Shown here: positions 23,418-32,734 of the stretch, in pieces | Layout: each line of letters starts with the position of its first letter | How positions within the stretch are numbered: position 1 is the first letter of the stretch | Source of the DNA: Actinacidiphila sp. DG2A-62 | Lineage (GTDB): Bacteria; Actinomycetota; Actinomycetes; Streptomycetales; Streptomycetaceae | DNA: 64,000 nt | Reading direction: 5' to 3' | Assembly: GCF_035825295.1 (NCBI RefSeq) | Contig: NZ_JAYMGI010000002.1 | Coordinates: forward strand, 4,593,001 to 4,657,000 | Notes under the pieces: model-generated | Seen by the model: the letters and a program-made list of their open reading frames with translations, nothing else | What the model was told of the DNA's origin: nothing | Databases searched by the model: none | Translations under genes and position numbers: made by a program

Positions 23418-25659
23418 CTACGGCACCCGGGCGCCCTGTTCCGGCTGGGCGCCGGCCGGGGTGAGGGTGCCGTCGGCCAGGCGCAGCTCCAGGCGGTGGC
23501 CCTCGATGTCCGGGTCGGGGACGCGGCGGGCGAACCAGCGCGGGTGGTACCAGATCCGCGCCCCCACGAGCGCCATCACCGCGGGCACCAGCGTCAGCCG
23601 CACCACGAACGCGTCGAGGAAGACGCCGACCGCGAAGCTGAAGCCGATCGCCTTGATCGTCGGGTCCTTGGTGACCATGAAGGCCACGAAGATGGAGAAC
23701 ATGATCAGCGCCGCCGCGGTCACCACGCGCGCGGACAGCCCGGTGCCGCGCCGCACCGCGCGGCGGGCCTCGCCGTTCTTGGTGTACTCCTCCTTCACCC
23801 GGGAGACCACGAACACCTCGTAGTCGCTGGACAGTCCGAAGATGATCGCCAGCATGATGATCGGCAGGAAGCTGATCGTCTCGGTCGGCGTGATCCCGAA
23901 GATGTGCCGGCCCAGCCCCACTGGAAGATCGCGACCTGCGCGCCGAGCGCCGCGGCCATCGACAGCAGGAAGCCCAGGATCGACTTGACCGGCACCAGGA
24001 TGGTCCGGAAGGCGAAGGTCAGCAGCACGAACGCCAGTCCCACCACGACGATCAGGAAGACCGGCAGCGCGCCGGACAGCTTCGAGGAGACGTCGATGTT
24101 GGAGGCGGTGGTGCCGCCGACCAGGATGTGGGTGCCCGTGCCCGCCTCCAGCGACGCCCGGTCGTCGCGCAGCTTGTGCACCAGGTCGGCGGTGGCCTGG
24201 TCGTTCGGCCCCGAGCGGGGGACCACCCGGATCAGCGCGACGTCGTTCCGCGCGGCCAGCGGCGTCACCTTCGCCACGTCGGGCACGGTGGCCAGCCGCT
24301 TCGCGATCACCTGGGCGTCCGAGGGGGTGTCGGCGTTCTCCGCCACGACCAGCAGCGCGCCGTTGAAGCCCGCGCCGAACGCCTCGGTGGTCAGGTCGTA
24401 CGCCTTGCGCTGGGTGTCGCTGGTCGGCTTGGACGCGCCGCTGGGCAGCCCGAGCCTGATGTCGGCGGCCGGGATCGCGAGCGCGCCGAGCAGCACCACG
24501 CCGGCGATCAGCACCAGCACCCGGTGGCGTACGACGAAGCGCGCCCAGCCGGCGCCCGCGGTGGAGTCGGGGTCGGCGGCCGACCGGCGGGCCACCCGCT
24601 CCGAGCGCGCGCCCAGCAGCGGCAGCCGGGTGAAGCGCGCGACCCGCATCCCGGCGAAGCCCAGCACGGCCGGCAGCAGCGTCAGCGCGATCAGCAGCGC
24701 GACCGTCACCGACGCGGCCGCCGCCAGGCCCATCACGGTCAGGAACGGGATGCCGACGACGGTCAGCCCGCACAGCGCGATCACCACCGTGAGCGCGGCG
24801 AAGACCACCGAGCTGCCCGCGGTGCCGACGGCCAGCGGCACCGACTCCTCCGGCGTCATCCCGTTCAGCAGGTTGGTGCGGTGCCGGGAGAGGATGAACA
24901 GGCCGTAGTCGATGCCGCAGGACAGGCCGAGCATCAGCGCGACGGTCGTCGACGCCGAGGCGATGGTGATCACCGAGGCCACCGCCGTGATGCCCATCAG
25001 CGTGGTGACCACGCCGATGATCGCGCTGAGGATCGGCATGCCGGCCGCGGCGAACGCGCCGAAGGTGATCATCAGGATGACGAACGCGACGACCAGGCCG
25101 ACCAGTTCGGGCACCTCGGAGATCTGGGTGCGCCAGCCGGGATAGACGCTGCCGCTGTACTCCACCTGCACGCCGGCCGCCTGCACCGGCTTCATGGCGG
25201 CCTTCAGCGCGTCGAGGTTCGCGTCCTTGACGTCGGTGGCCTTCGCCGACCACTGCACCTGGCCGAGGCCCACCGTGCCGTCGCCCGACACCAGCTTGCC
25301 GGTGAACGGGTCGACGGCCGAGGAGACCTGCGGCACCGTCCGCACCCGGGCCATGGCCGAGGTGATCGCGGCCTTCTGCGCCGGGTCGGTGATCTTCGCG
25401 CCGGCCGGCCGGCGCCCGAACCGTGGGCGGTGGCGAAGACGACGCTGCTCTGGCCGCCGCTGAAGGCCGGGAGCTTGGCGCTCAGCACGTTCGCGGCGTT
25501 CTGCGACTCCGTGCCCGGGATCGTGAAGTTGTCGTCCGTCTTGCCGCCGCTCACCTGCGCCGCGGCGATGGCCGCCACCGCGGCGACCAGCCAGAGGACC
25601 AGGACCAGCCGCCGGCGCCGGTACGCGGCATGGGCAAGGCGGTACAAAAATGTTGACAT
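23418..25659 (-). pseudogene. MMPL family transporter, interrupted by two frameshifts
   Basis: Reading starts at ATG 25659 (STFLYRLAHAAYRRRR) with a first membrane helix and the periplasmic loop up to VVFATAHGSG. A one-base shift near 25405-25420 in a CCGGCCGGCCGG run continues with GAKITDPAQKAA through five helices, a second loop and AIFQWGW. A second shift near 23925 in a TGGG tract continues with RHIFGITPTETISFLPIIM, DYEVFVVSR and the final helices. The restored protein is about 745 aa with two MMPL domains, a proton-driven RND-type exporter of lipids or drugs. It diverges from a TetR regulator that probably controls it. Either a pseudogene or consensus errors. Confidence 0.85.
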
Positions 25660-25724
25660 GGGTAGATATCTCCACGGCCGTGCGGATGCAGAGCGAGCCC
25701 TCTGGCGTGGTCCGACGCTAAGCT

Positions 25725-25792
25725 TTCACTAGCCGATGGTCAAGTAAGTCGCTAGCCGATGTCTGGTGAGTCACTTGCCGACAGATGGGTGA
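25725..25792. promoter_or_regulatory. Three direct repeats, probable TetR operator
   Basis: Three imperfect units begin CACTAGCCGAT (25727), CGCTAGCCGAT (25750) and CACTTGCCGAC (25772), spaced 23 and 22 bp, about two helical turns. They lie between the transporter and TetR starts, where an autoregulating TetR protein would bind. Confidence 0.5.
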
Positions 25793-25869
25793 ACGCGGCA
25801 GGTCGAACCATGGCTGCGGCTGTCGCCCGGCTTGTATGCTGCGGAGCGTCGCGAAGGAGGGTGCCGCTC

Positions 25870-26466
25870 ATGTCCAGTCCTGTCAGGGGCCTGTCCTCGC
25901 GCGCGGTGCAGGCGGAACAGACCAGACAGCAGATCGTGGACACGGCGAAGCGGCTGTTCGAGGAGCGCGGCTACAACTCCACCTCGCTGCAGTCGATCGC
26001 CGACGAACTGGGCCTGACCAAGGCCGCGGTCTACTACCACTTCCGCGCCAAGGGCGACATCCTGCACGCGGTGATGAAGCCCGGCATCCAGCAGCTCGCC
26101 ACGCTGCTCGACGAGGCGGAGGCGCTGCGCGGCCGGCGTGCCCGGGTCGAGCACATCGTCGACGGCTACGTGGAATTCCTGCTGGCCAACCGGGTCTACG
26201 CGGTGATGGCGGCGAGCGATCCCGATCTCGACCGCGGCAAGCGGCACGACCTGCTGGACAGCGAGGCGGCGGCGCTGCGCGAGCGCGCGATGCGGCTGCT
26301 GTTCGGCGACGCCCCGAGCGGCGCGGACCGCATCGCCTTCCACGCGGTGGCCTCGCTGCCGGACATCCTGCGCGATCTGGTCGACCTCTCCGACGAGGAG
26401 CTGCGGGAGGCGCTGCGCACCAGCGTGCTGCGGTTCCTGCGGGTGCAGGGGGCGCGGCCCCGCTGA
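25870..26466 (+). CDS. TetR family transcriptional regulator
   Basis: A 198-aa repressor-type protein. The HTH is at about residues 16-62: RQQIVDTAKRLFEERGYNST, then SIADELGLTKAAVYYHFRAKGDIL, the classic TetR N-terminal signature. The C-terminal ligand domain is helical. ATG 25870 has GGAGG 9 nt upstream and so is preferred over the longer open frame from 25759. The gene diverges from an MMPL transporter with three repeated operator-like units between them. Expected role is repression of that exporter, released by its substrate. Confidence 0.92.
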   Translation: MSSPVRGLSSRAVQAEQTRQQIVDTAKRLFEERGYNSTSLQSIADELGLTKAAVYYHFRAKGDILHAVMKPGIQQLATLLDEAEALRGRRARVEHIVDGYVEFLLANRVYAVMAASDPDLDRGKRHDLLDSEAAALRERAMRLLFGDAPSGADRIAFHAVASLPDILRDLVDLSDEELREALRTSVLRFLRVQGARPR

Positions 26467-26524
26467 CGGCTCCCGCCGGGGGCCTCCGGCGCGGGGGCGA
26501 GGGGGGTACGTTTCCGGTGCGGGA

Positions 26525-26540
26525 ATACCCCCCGGGGTAT
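26525..26540. promoter_or_regulatory. CsoR-like palindromic operator 2
   Basis: ATACCCC-CC-GGGGTAT, the same arms as the site at 5487 with a 2-nt spacer. It lies 46 bp upstream of the His-rich DUF4396 gene, at promoter distance. Confidence 0.55.
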
Positions 26541-26585
26541 GTGGTTGACGCATACCGGGGCACCCGTACGGCGAGGAGGGACGTC

Positions 26586-27293
26586 ATGGAACGAGACCGC
26601 CGGGAGGCGACGGAACGCGGGAGCGTCCTCGCGCGGGACGAGCGCGCGGGACGCGCGGGGCTCGCGGGACACGGCGAGCAGGACGTGCGGGGCGGGCACG
26701 CGGCGCACGACGGTCACGCCGGTCACGCGGCGCACGACGAGCACGGCGGCCATGGGGGACACGCGGCGCATGACGAGCACGCCGGTCACGCGGCGCATGA
26801 CGAGCACGCCGGCCATGGAGGACACGCGGCGCACGCCGGTCACGCGGGTCACGGCGGGGCGGCGTCGTGGCGCATGGCCGCGCAGGCCACGCTGCACTGC
26901 CTGACCGGGTGCGCGATCGGCGAGGTGCTCGGCATGGTCATCGGCACCGCCGCGGGGCTCGGCAACGTCGCGACGGTCGTGCTGTCCGTCGCGCTCGCCT
27001 TCGTCTTCGGCTACACGCTCACCATGCGCGGTGTGCTCCGCGCCGACGTGCCGCTGCGGGCCGCGCTGAAGGTCGCGCTGGCCGCCGACACGGTGTCCAT
27101 CGGGGTCATGGAGCTGATCGACAACGGCTTCGTGGCCGCCGTCCCGGGCGCGCTGGACGCGGGCCTGGCCGACGCGCTGTTCTGGGGCTCCCTCGCGGCG
27201 TCGCTCGCGCTGGCGTTCGTCGTCACCACACCCGTCAACCGCTGGATGATCGGCCGCGGCAAGGGGCACGCGGTGGTCCACGCGTACCACTGA
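26586..27293 (+). CDS. DUF4396 membrane protein with His-rich repeat N-terminus
   Basis: A 235-aa protein. ATG 26586 has GAGGAGGG about 7 nt upstream. Residues about 35-90 are tandem His/Ala/Gly/Asp repeats (HAGHAAHDEHGGHGGHAAHD), from a repeated DNA tract at about 26690-26865. Residues about 95-235 match DUF4396: TLHCLTGCAIGEVLGMVIGTA, four membrane helices and the C-terminal PVNRWMIGRGKGHAVVH. The family lies often near metal genes, and the Cys/His content plus the upstream CsoR-like palindrome suggest a copper-related membrane role. Transport function is not proven. Confidence 0.8.
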   Translation: MERDRREATERGSVLARDERAGRAGLAGHGEQDVRGGHAAHDGHAGHAAHDEHGGHGGHAAHDEHAGHAAHDEHAGHGGHAAHAGHAGHGGAASWRMAAQATLHCLTGCAIGEVLGMVIGTAAGLGNVATVVLSVALAFVFGYTLTMRGVLRADVPLRAALKVALAADTVSIGVMELIDNGFVAAVPGALDAGLADALFWGSLAASLALAFVVTTPVNRWMIGRGKGHAVVHAYH

Positions 27294-27297
27294 GGGC

Positions 27298-27330
27298 GCG
27301 GCCCGGTCCAGGACGCTCGGTCCGGGCCGC
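27298..27330. terminator. Hairpin between convergent genes
   Basis: GCGGCCCGG pairs with CCGGGCCGC, with further partial pairing inside the loop. It stands between the DUF4396 gene and the large minus-strand gene. Confidence 0.6.
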
Positions 27331-27336
27331 CGCCGC

Positions 27337-30300
27337 TCAGCCCAGCACGACCCGCGCCGTGGCCGTCAGGCCGCCGGACGCCACCGTGAGGGTGACCCGG
27401 CCGCGGCGGACCGCGGCGAGCGTGCCCGCCGCCAGGTCCAGGACGGCCAGGGTGCCCGGGGAGCGCCGCGCGGCCCGCGCCTGGTCGGCGTCCGCGGCCA
27501 CCACCAGGCCGCGGCTGCCCGACCAGGTGACGCTGGCCGGGAAGCGCAACGGGAAGCGCAGCCCGAACTCACTGGTCACGCCGGTCGCCGCGACCGTGCC
27601 CGACGCGCCGGGGGCGAGCCGGTCCGGCGCGGCCAGTTCGATGCCGTCGATCAGCGGCCTGCTCTCCGCCCGCAGCCACTCGCGGGTCTCCGGGCTCGGC
27701 TGCCCTGCGCGTACCCGCGCCGGCCGCGGGTCGACCGCCACGTGCATCCAGCCGAAGAAGCCGCCCTGGTCGGGTGAGCTGTACGGGGTCTTGCCGACGG
27801 CCGGCGTGTTCACCTCCAGCACGCCGTCCGAGCGGGTCACCGCCGCGGTGTGCGCGTGCCCGTTGAACAGCGCGATCGGCTTGCCCGACTGCTCGCGGAA
27901 GTCCGCGAGCCAGCGCTTGAACAGGTCCGCCTCCAGCAGGTCGGACAGCTGCGAGGCGCCCGCCCCCGAGGGGTCCTTGAGCGGGTGGTGGAAGGAGACC
28001 ACCACGCCGGTCACCGACCGGTCGGCCGCCGCCTTCGCCAACTCCTGCTGCAACGCGGGGACTTGGTCCCAGTCGGAGGTGCGCATGTCGCCGGTGTGTG
28101 AGTCCAGCAGGATGAACCGGGTGCCCTTGTGGTCCACCACCTGCCGGTTGGGCCGGCCGGTCACCGCCAAGAACGCGTCCAGGCCGCCGGTCGAGGACAG
28201 CCCCGCCTCGTGGTTGCCGGGCGTCCAGTAGACCGGCAGGTCGGCGGGCACGTGGTCGCGCAGCAGCCCGACGGCGAGTTCGAAGTCCTCGGGGTTGTTG
28301 TTGTCCACGAAGTCGCCGTTGATCAGGACGAAGTCCGGCCGGCTCGCCACGACCTGGTCCAGCGCGATGACCGCCTGCCGCCCGGAGAACGAGTCGAGGC
28401 CCGCCGCGGCGCTGATGTGCAGGTCGGATAGGACCGCGAACGTCCAGCGGTGCGCGGGCAGTTCGCCCTGCTCCACGACGTACGGGTCGGGCATCGGCGG
28501 CTCGGTGGCGTCCGGCTGCTGCCCCACCTGCGCGTCGAGCAGGTCGAAGTCCAGCCGCCCGGCGTTCTTGTTGGTCTGCGAGGTCTCGGCGATGTAGAGG
28601 CGGCTCAGCGTGACCGGGTCGGAGAAGCCCGCGGGAAGGTCGCCGACCACCCGCCGCCAGCCGGTCCAGTCCACCGTCAGCGCGAAGGTGAACGGCACGT
28701 TGGTGGTGCCCTGCGAGGTCACCGTCGCGCGCAGCCAGTGCCCCTGCCCGTCGCCGTTGACCCACAGCGCGAGCCGCTTGGCGCCCGGCGGCAGCGTGAA
28801 CGGCGCGGGGCCGGCCACCGCGTACGCCGCGGAGGTGCCGGACTGGCCGGTGAAGTCGTAGGTCAGGCGCAGCGCGTGGTTGCCGGCCGCCGCGCCCGGC
28901 CGGTCGGCCGCGTCGACGTAGCCCACCGAGGCGGTGCCGCGCGCGGCGGTCGCGGTCCACGTCTCGCCGGGCTCGAACGCGGCCAGCGCGACGTCCACCA
29001 GGCCCACGGTGACCGGCAGCCGCGCGGTCACGCCCTGCACGGTCGCGGTGACCGTCGCGGTCCGGCCCGCGGCGCCCGCGGCGCCGGTGACGGTGAGCGC
29101 GCCGCCGGGGCCCTCGGCGACGGTCAGCACGTTCTTGTCGTAGTCGAGCGCGACATCGCGCGGCGCGACGGGGGCGTCGAAGCCGTCGGCGTCCGCGCCG
29201 GTCAGGCCGACGTGCGCGGTGGCGCCCGGGTCGATCGTCAACGCCCGCTCGGTGAAGGCCAGTCGGTGCAGTTCGCCGACGACCCGCAGGCCGCTCTCGC
29301 CGCTCGCCTCGCCCGCCCGCGCCCGCAGCACGCCGGCGCCCGGCCGCCTGGCCCGGAACACGCCGTCCTCGGCCCGGCCGAGCGAGCCCGGCGACGCCGA
29401 CCACGCCACCGGCCGGCCGCCCAGCGGGGCCGGCGCCCACGTCTCGTCGTAGCCGGCGACCGCCACGTCCACGGTCAGGCCCGGCACCACCCGGTCGGCG
29501 GCCGGCCGTACGTCCAGGCCGCGCGGCCGTCCCGATCCGGTCCGGGCGAACAGCCCGACGCCGTCCGGCACCGGGCGTTCCGCGCCGTCCGAGGGCGTGT
29601 TGACCACGCCCACCGCGCTGTCGCCGGGCGTGCGCGCCACGATCTCGGTCGAGCCGCCGCCGTCCAGCATGAACGCCTCGTACGCGCCGAGCCGCACCAG
29701 CAGCGTGGCCGTGTCGTCGAAGCTCAGCCCGGCGGAGAAGTTCGCCGAGCCGTCGACCGCCACCAGCAGCAGCCGGCGGCCGCCCTGCGCCCAGCCGATC
29801 GCCGTACGCGGCTTGGGCGTGTCGTTGCCGGTGCTCGGCGGGAAGTCGACCGCCGTGCCGCCCCTCACCAGCACCGCGCCGCTGCCCAGCGCCGTGCGCA
29901 GGTCCACGGGGGCGTCGGTGCGCGGCGCGAACGCCACCGTGACCGCGTCCCCCGGCCGTACACCGGCCAGTTGGGCCGCGGCGGCGCCCCGGCCGAGCAC
30001 CACCAGGCCGTCCGACGGCACGGCGGTGTCGGTGAGTCGGCTGTTGACCGCGGTCACCCGGCCGCCGGAGACGACGAGTTCGGTGTACGGGCCCGCGTCC
30101 TGGATGAGCGTGCGGTCGCCCGGCCCCCACAGCGGTGTGTACGCCGCGATGCCGTCCGCCGGCACGGAAGGGGAGTTGAGGGCGGCGAGCGGCCGGGCCG
30201 TACCGGCGAGGGTGACCGTGCCGGTCAGCACCAGGTCGGCCAGGCGCGCCACGCGGTCCGCGCCGATCGCGGCGACCGTGGTGTGCGCGGTGGTGCCCTT

Positions 30301-30891
30301 GCGCAGCTGTCCGCCCTGGATCTCCGGGCCCTCGGCCGCGTAGGTCTCGGTGATGTCGAAGTAGTCGCCGTTGACCGCGGCCACCGCGTGCTGGGCGTTC
30401 GCCGCCTGCGCGAGCGGCTGCGCGCGGCTGACCTGCGTGGCGACCAGGTCCACCGAGACGGCGCCGTCGGCGAGGTCGGCGTTCAGCACGTGCACGCGCA
30501 GCCAGCCGGTGCGGCCGAACAGGTCGAACGAGGTCAGCGCGATGCCCGGCGCCACCGGCAGGTCCGTCCTGCGGCTGACCAGCGACTCGCCGGGCACGGC
30601 GATGTCGTAGCGCGGCGGCTCGAAACGCGGCGGCCCGGAGCGCGCGGGACCCTCCGCCGCCCCGCGGGCCGGGCCGCCGGCGTTCCCCGCTCCCGCGCCC
30701 TGCCGGTCCGGCGCGGCGGCGGCCGTCCCGGCGCCGGCCGCGACCAGGCCCGCGGCGACCGCGCCGACGATCACGCCGCGCCGGGAGACGGCGGGGGGCG
30801 CGATCGCGGCCGGGGTCGGGTCGGCGCCGGTGCGGGCGCGCGGGGCGGCCGTACCGGCGCGGTCGGCATCGTGTCTGTCGTTCATGTCCAT
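27337..30891 (-). CDS. Tat-exported phosphodiester glycosidase / metallophosphoesterase fusion
   Basis: A 1184-aa protein. The N-terminus has a Tat-type signal (SRRGVIVGAVAAGLVAAG). About residues 200-440 match the NAGPA phosphodiester-glycosidase domain (AIGWAQGGRRLLLVAVDG, FMLDGGGSTEIVART). Ig-like beta domains follow, then a calcineurin-like phosphoesterase at about 820-1070 with FAVLSDLHIS, LINGDFVDNNN, TPGNHE, SFHHPLKD and FNGHAHTA metal-ligand motifs, and a beta-rich C-terminal domain. Two phosphate-cleaving modules in one exported protein suggest breakdown of sugar-phosphodiester polymers such as wall teichoic material. ATG 30891 is preferred because a TACCCT box lies 8 nt upstream. 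Confidence 0.85.
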   Translation of the reverse strand: MDMNDRHDADRAGTAAPRARTGADPTPAAIAPPAVSRRGVIVGAVAAGLVAAGAGTAAAAPDRQGAGAGNAGGPARGAAEGPARSGPPRFEPPRYDIAVPGESLVSRRTDLPVAPGIALTSFDLFGRTGWLRVHVLNADLADGAVSVDLVATQVSRAQPLAQAANAQHAVAAVNGDYFDITETYAAEGPEIQGGQLRKGTTAHTTVAAIGADRVARLADLVLTGTVTLAGTARPLAALNSPSVPADGIAAYTPLWGPGDRTLIQDAGPYTELVVSGGRVTAVNSRLTDTAVPSDGLVVLGRGAAAAQLAGVRPGDAVTVAFAPRTDAPVDLRTALGSGAVLVRGGTAVDFPPSTGNDTPKPRTAIGWAQGGRRLLLVAVDGSANFSAGLSFDDTATLLVRLGAYEAFMLDGGGSTEIVARTPGDSAVGVVNTPSDGAERPVPDGVGLFARTGSGRPRGLDVRPAADRVVPGLTVDVAVAGYDETWAPAPLGGRPVAWSASPGSLGRAEDGVFRARRPGAGVLRARAGEASGESGLRVVGELHRLAFTERALTIDPGATAHVGLTGADADGFDAPVAPRDVALDYDKNVLTVAEGPGGALTVTGAAGAAGRTATVTATVQGVTARLPVTVGLVDVALAAFEPGETWTATAARGTASVGYVDAADRPGAAAGNHALRLTYDFTGQSGTSAAYAVAGPAPFTLPPGAKRLALWVNGDGQGHWLRATVTSQGTTNVPFTFALTVDWTGWRRVVGDLPAGFSDPVTLSRLYIAETSQTNKNAGRLDFDLLDAQVGQQPDATEPPMPDPYVVEQGELPAHRWTFAVLSDLHISAAAGLDSFSGRQAVIALDQVVASRPDFVLINGDFVDNNNPEDFELAVGLLRDHVPADLPVYWTPGNHEAGLSSTGGLDAFLAVTGRPNRQVVDHKGTRFILLDSHTGDMRTSDWDQVPALQQELAKAAADRSVTGVVVSFHHPLKDPSGAGASQLSDLLEADLFKRWLADFREQSGKPIALFNGHAHTAAVTRSDGVLEVNTPAVGKTPYSSPDQGGFFGWMHVAVDPRPARVRAGQPSPETREWLRAESRPLIDGIELAAPDRLAPGASGTVAATGVTSEFGLRFPLRFPASVTWSGSRGLVVAADADQARAARRSPGTLAVLDLAAGTLAAVRRGRVTLTVASGGLTATARVVLG

Positions 30892-30899
30892 GACGAAGG

Positions 30900-30928
30900 A
30901 GGGTATGGGCTCCGGCTGACGCGGAGCC
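30900..30928 (-). promoter_or_regulatory. -10 box and adjacent inverted repeat
   Basis: On the minus strand TACCCT (30900-30905) lies 8 nt before the ATG at 30891, fitting a leaderless start. Just upstream, 30908-30928 is GGCTCCG-N7-CGGAGCC, which could be an operator overlapping the promoter. Confidence 0.4.
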
Positions 30929-31088
30929 GAACCGCGCACCGATGGGACATGACTCCAACCTGCCGTCATCGCGCCGCCCTGGCCGGTTGACGCGCGTGCG
31001 AAACCTGGACGTCACCGATTCGTACTAGATTCCGCTCACACATGATCGCCGGCGGTCACCGGCGGTCCCGGACCCCAAGGAGCCCGCG

Positions 31089-32234
31089 ATAGCACTACGG
31101 ATCTGGCTCAGCAGCGCGGGGGTCGCCTCGACCCAGGTGATGCGGATGCTGCGCGACAACCCCGACGCCGCCGACGTGCGGATATACGGTACGAACGTGG
31201 ACCGGGACGCCCCCGCCCTGTCCGCGTGCGAGGTGGCCGAGGCCGAGCCGCGGCACGTCGGCGACGACTCCTACGCCGCCTTCGCCCTCGACTTCTGCCG
31301 CAGGCACGCCATCGACGTGCTGATCCCGCCGAGACGGCTGACCGCCCTGGCCCCGCACGCGGACGCCTTCGCCGCGCTCGGCACCCGGCTGATGAGCTCG
31401 CCGCCCGCCGCGGTGGACGTCCTCACCAGCAAGAACCGGACGTACCAGGCCGCGCGGGCGGCCGGCGTCCCGGTCCCCCCGTGGCGGCTGGTCCGCGACG
31501 CGGCCGGATTCGCCGCGGCTGTCGCGGAGTTGGGCGCTGACGGCGATCGGGTCTGCTTCAAACCGGCGGGCGAGTTCAGCGCGTTCGGCTTCCGGGTGCT
31601 GGACGACCGGCCGCTGCGGTTGCGCGACCTGCTGGCCGCGCCGACGCCCCGGGTGTCATTGCCCGCGGTCCTGGGCGCGCTGCAACGCGCCGCGGACGAG
31701 GGCGAGTCGGTGCCCGAGCTGCTCGTCATGCCCTACCTGGACGGGCCGGAGGTCAGCGTGGACTGCCTCTCGGCGCCGGGCGGACGGGTGCTGGCCGCGC
31801 TGGCGCGCGCCAAGCAGGGACGCTACCGGCTGCTGCTCGACGATCCCGCGCTCACCGCGGTGGCCGAGCGGCTGGTCGCCCACTTCGGCCTCGCGTACCT
31901 CTCCAACGTCCAACTCCGCCACCACCGGGGCGAACCGGTCCTCCTGGAGGCCAACCCCCGGCCGTCCGCAGGTCTCTTCCAGACAGCTTTCACCGGTCTG
32001 AACCTCCCCTGGGCGGCGGTGCGCCTCCTCCTCCACGGCGACCCCGGCGCCCTCCCGGCGCCGCGGCTGGGCATCCGCGTGGCGGTGACGGAGTCCGCGG
32101 CGGAGGTCGTGACGCGCGGCGCGGAACTCGTGGCGCGCGGTGCCGACGCCGTGACGCCGGCCGTGGACGTGGTGCCGGCGGCGGTCGTCCCGACTCCGGC
32201 GGCCGACCCACCCCCCATAGCACTGACGGCATAG
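31089..32234 (+). CDS. ATP-grasp enzyme, apparent AUA start
   Basis: About 381 aa. The ATP-grasp fold is seen in LTSKNRTYQAARAAGVPVPPW, VCFKPAGEFSAFGFRV, LLVMPYLDGPEVSVDCL and the Mg site PVLLEANPRPSAG, similar to CarB/PylC-type ligases joining a carboxylate to an amine. The first usual start in frame is GTG 31137, but that removes the opening strand of the pre-ATP-grasp domain. AAGGAG with a 6-nt spacer precedes ATA at 31089, giving IALRIWLSSAGVASTQVMRM; no ATG/GTG/TTG exists between the upstream in-frame stop (31026) and 31137. The Val/Ala-rich tail is disordered. The partner amine is unknown. Confidence 0.78.
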   Translation: MALRIWLSSAGVASTQVMRMLRDNPDAADVRIYGTNVDRDAPALSACEVAEAEPRHVGDDSYAAFALDFCRRHAIDVLIPPRRLTALAPHADAFAALGTRLMSSPPAAVDVLTSKNRTYQAARAAGVPVPPWRLVRDAAGFAAAVAELGADGDRVCFKPAGEFSAFGFRVLDDRPLRLRDLLAAPTPRVSLPAVLGALQRAADEGESVPELLVMPYLDGPEVSVDCLSAPGGRVLAALARAKQGRYRLLLDDPALTAVAERLVAHFGLAYLSNVQLRHHRGEPVLLEANPRPSAGLFQTAFTGLNLPWAAVRLLLHGDPGALPAPRLGIRVAVTESAAEVVTRGAELVARGADAVTPAVDVVPAAVVPTPAADPPPIALTA

Positions 32235-32734
32235 CCCCCGGCGGTGCGCCGTGCCCGGCCGGACGCGCCGGGCCGGCGCGACGCAGGGCGCCGCCCAGGT
32301 CGGATGCGCTGCGTCGGCGTGACCCGGGAGGTACCCCCCCACACCACGCACGACCCCGCGGTCGGGAACCGCGAGCACGGGGCAGCGTCGGAGGTCAGCG
32401 GGTCGCGGCGTCGGCGGCCGGGCGGTAGGCCGCGTGGAACCGTTCGATCGCCCCGTCCGGCAGATCCCGGCTGCCCCGTGCTCGCCGTGCCCGGCTGCGG
32501 GTCCGCTGGGGTTGCTCGCGCAGTTCCCCGCGCCCCTGATGACGCGACGTGCGGCGCGTTCGCGGCCCGAGGGGGCGGTCCGTGGGGGCACCTCCCAGCC
32601 GCCAGGCTGGGGAGAGTCACCCCCGGGGCGACCTCGGCCCGAGCACGCAACGCGGCGCACCCGGCCGGGGCAACGCCCAGCGTCACGGTCACGCAGTGCG
32701 CGGGGTGCGCGCGGGACGGTGAGGGGGGGCGGGG
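32235..32734. other. 500-nt gene-free region with interspersed repeats
   Basis: No ORF here has coding-like composition. It includes a perfect 16-bp inverted repeat, and segments such as GCGCAGTTCCCCGCGCCCCT (32521-32540) and GGGGGCACCTCCCAGCCGCC, which match sequences I recall as recurring in Streptomyces intergenic regions. Confidence 0.5.
32371..32485. repeat. 16-bp perfect inverted repeat with 83-nt spacer
   Basis: GCGAGCACGGGGCAGC at 32371-32386 and its exact complement at 32470-32485. The arms could frame a structured RNA or be a remnant of a small mobile repeat. Confidence 0.6.

Noticed and set aside
26690..26865. CRISPR or intergenic repeat
   Set aside because: The repeat is in frame within the DUF4396 gene and encodes the His-rich region.
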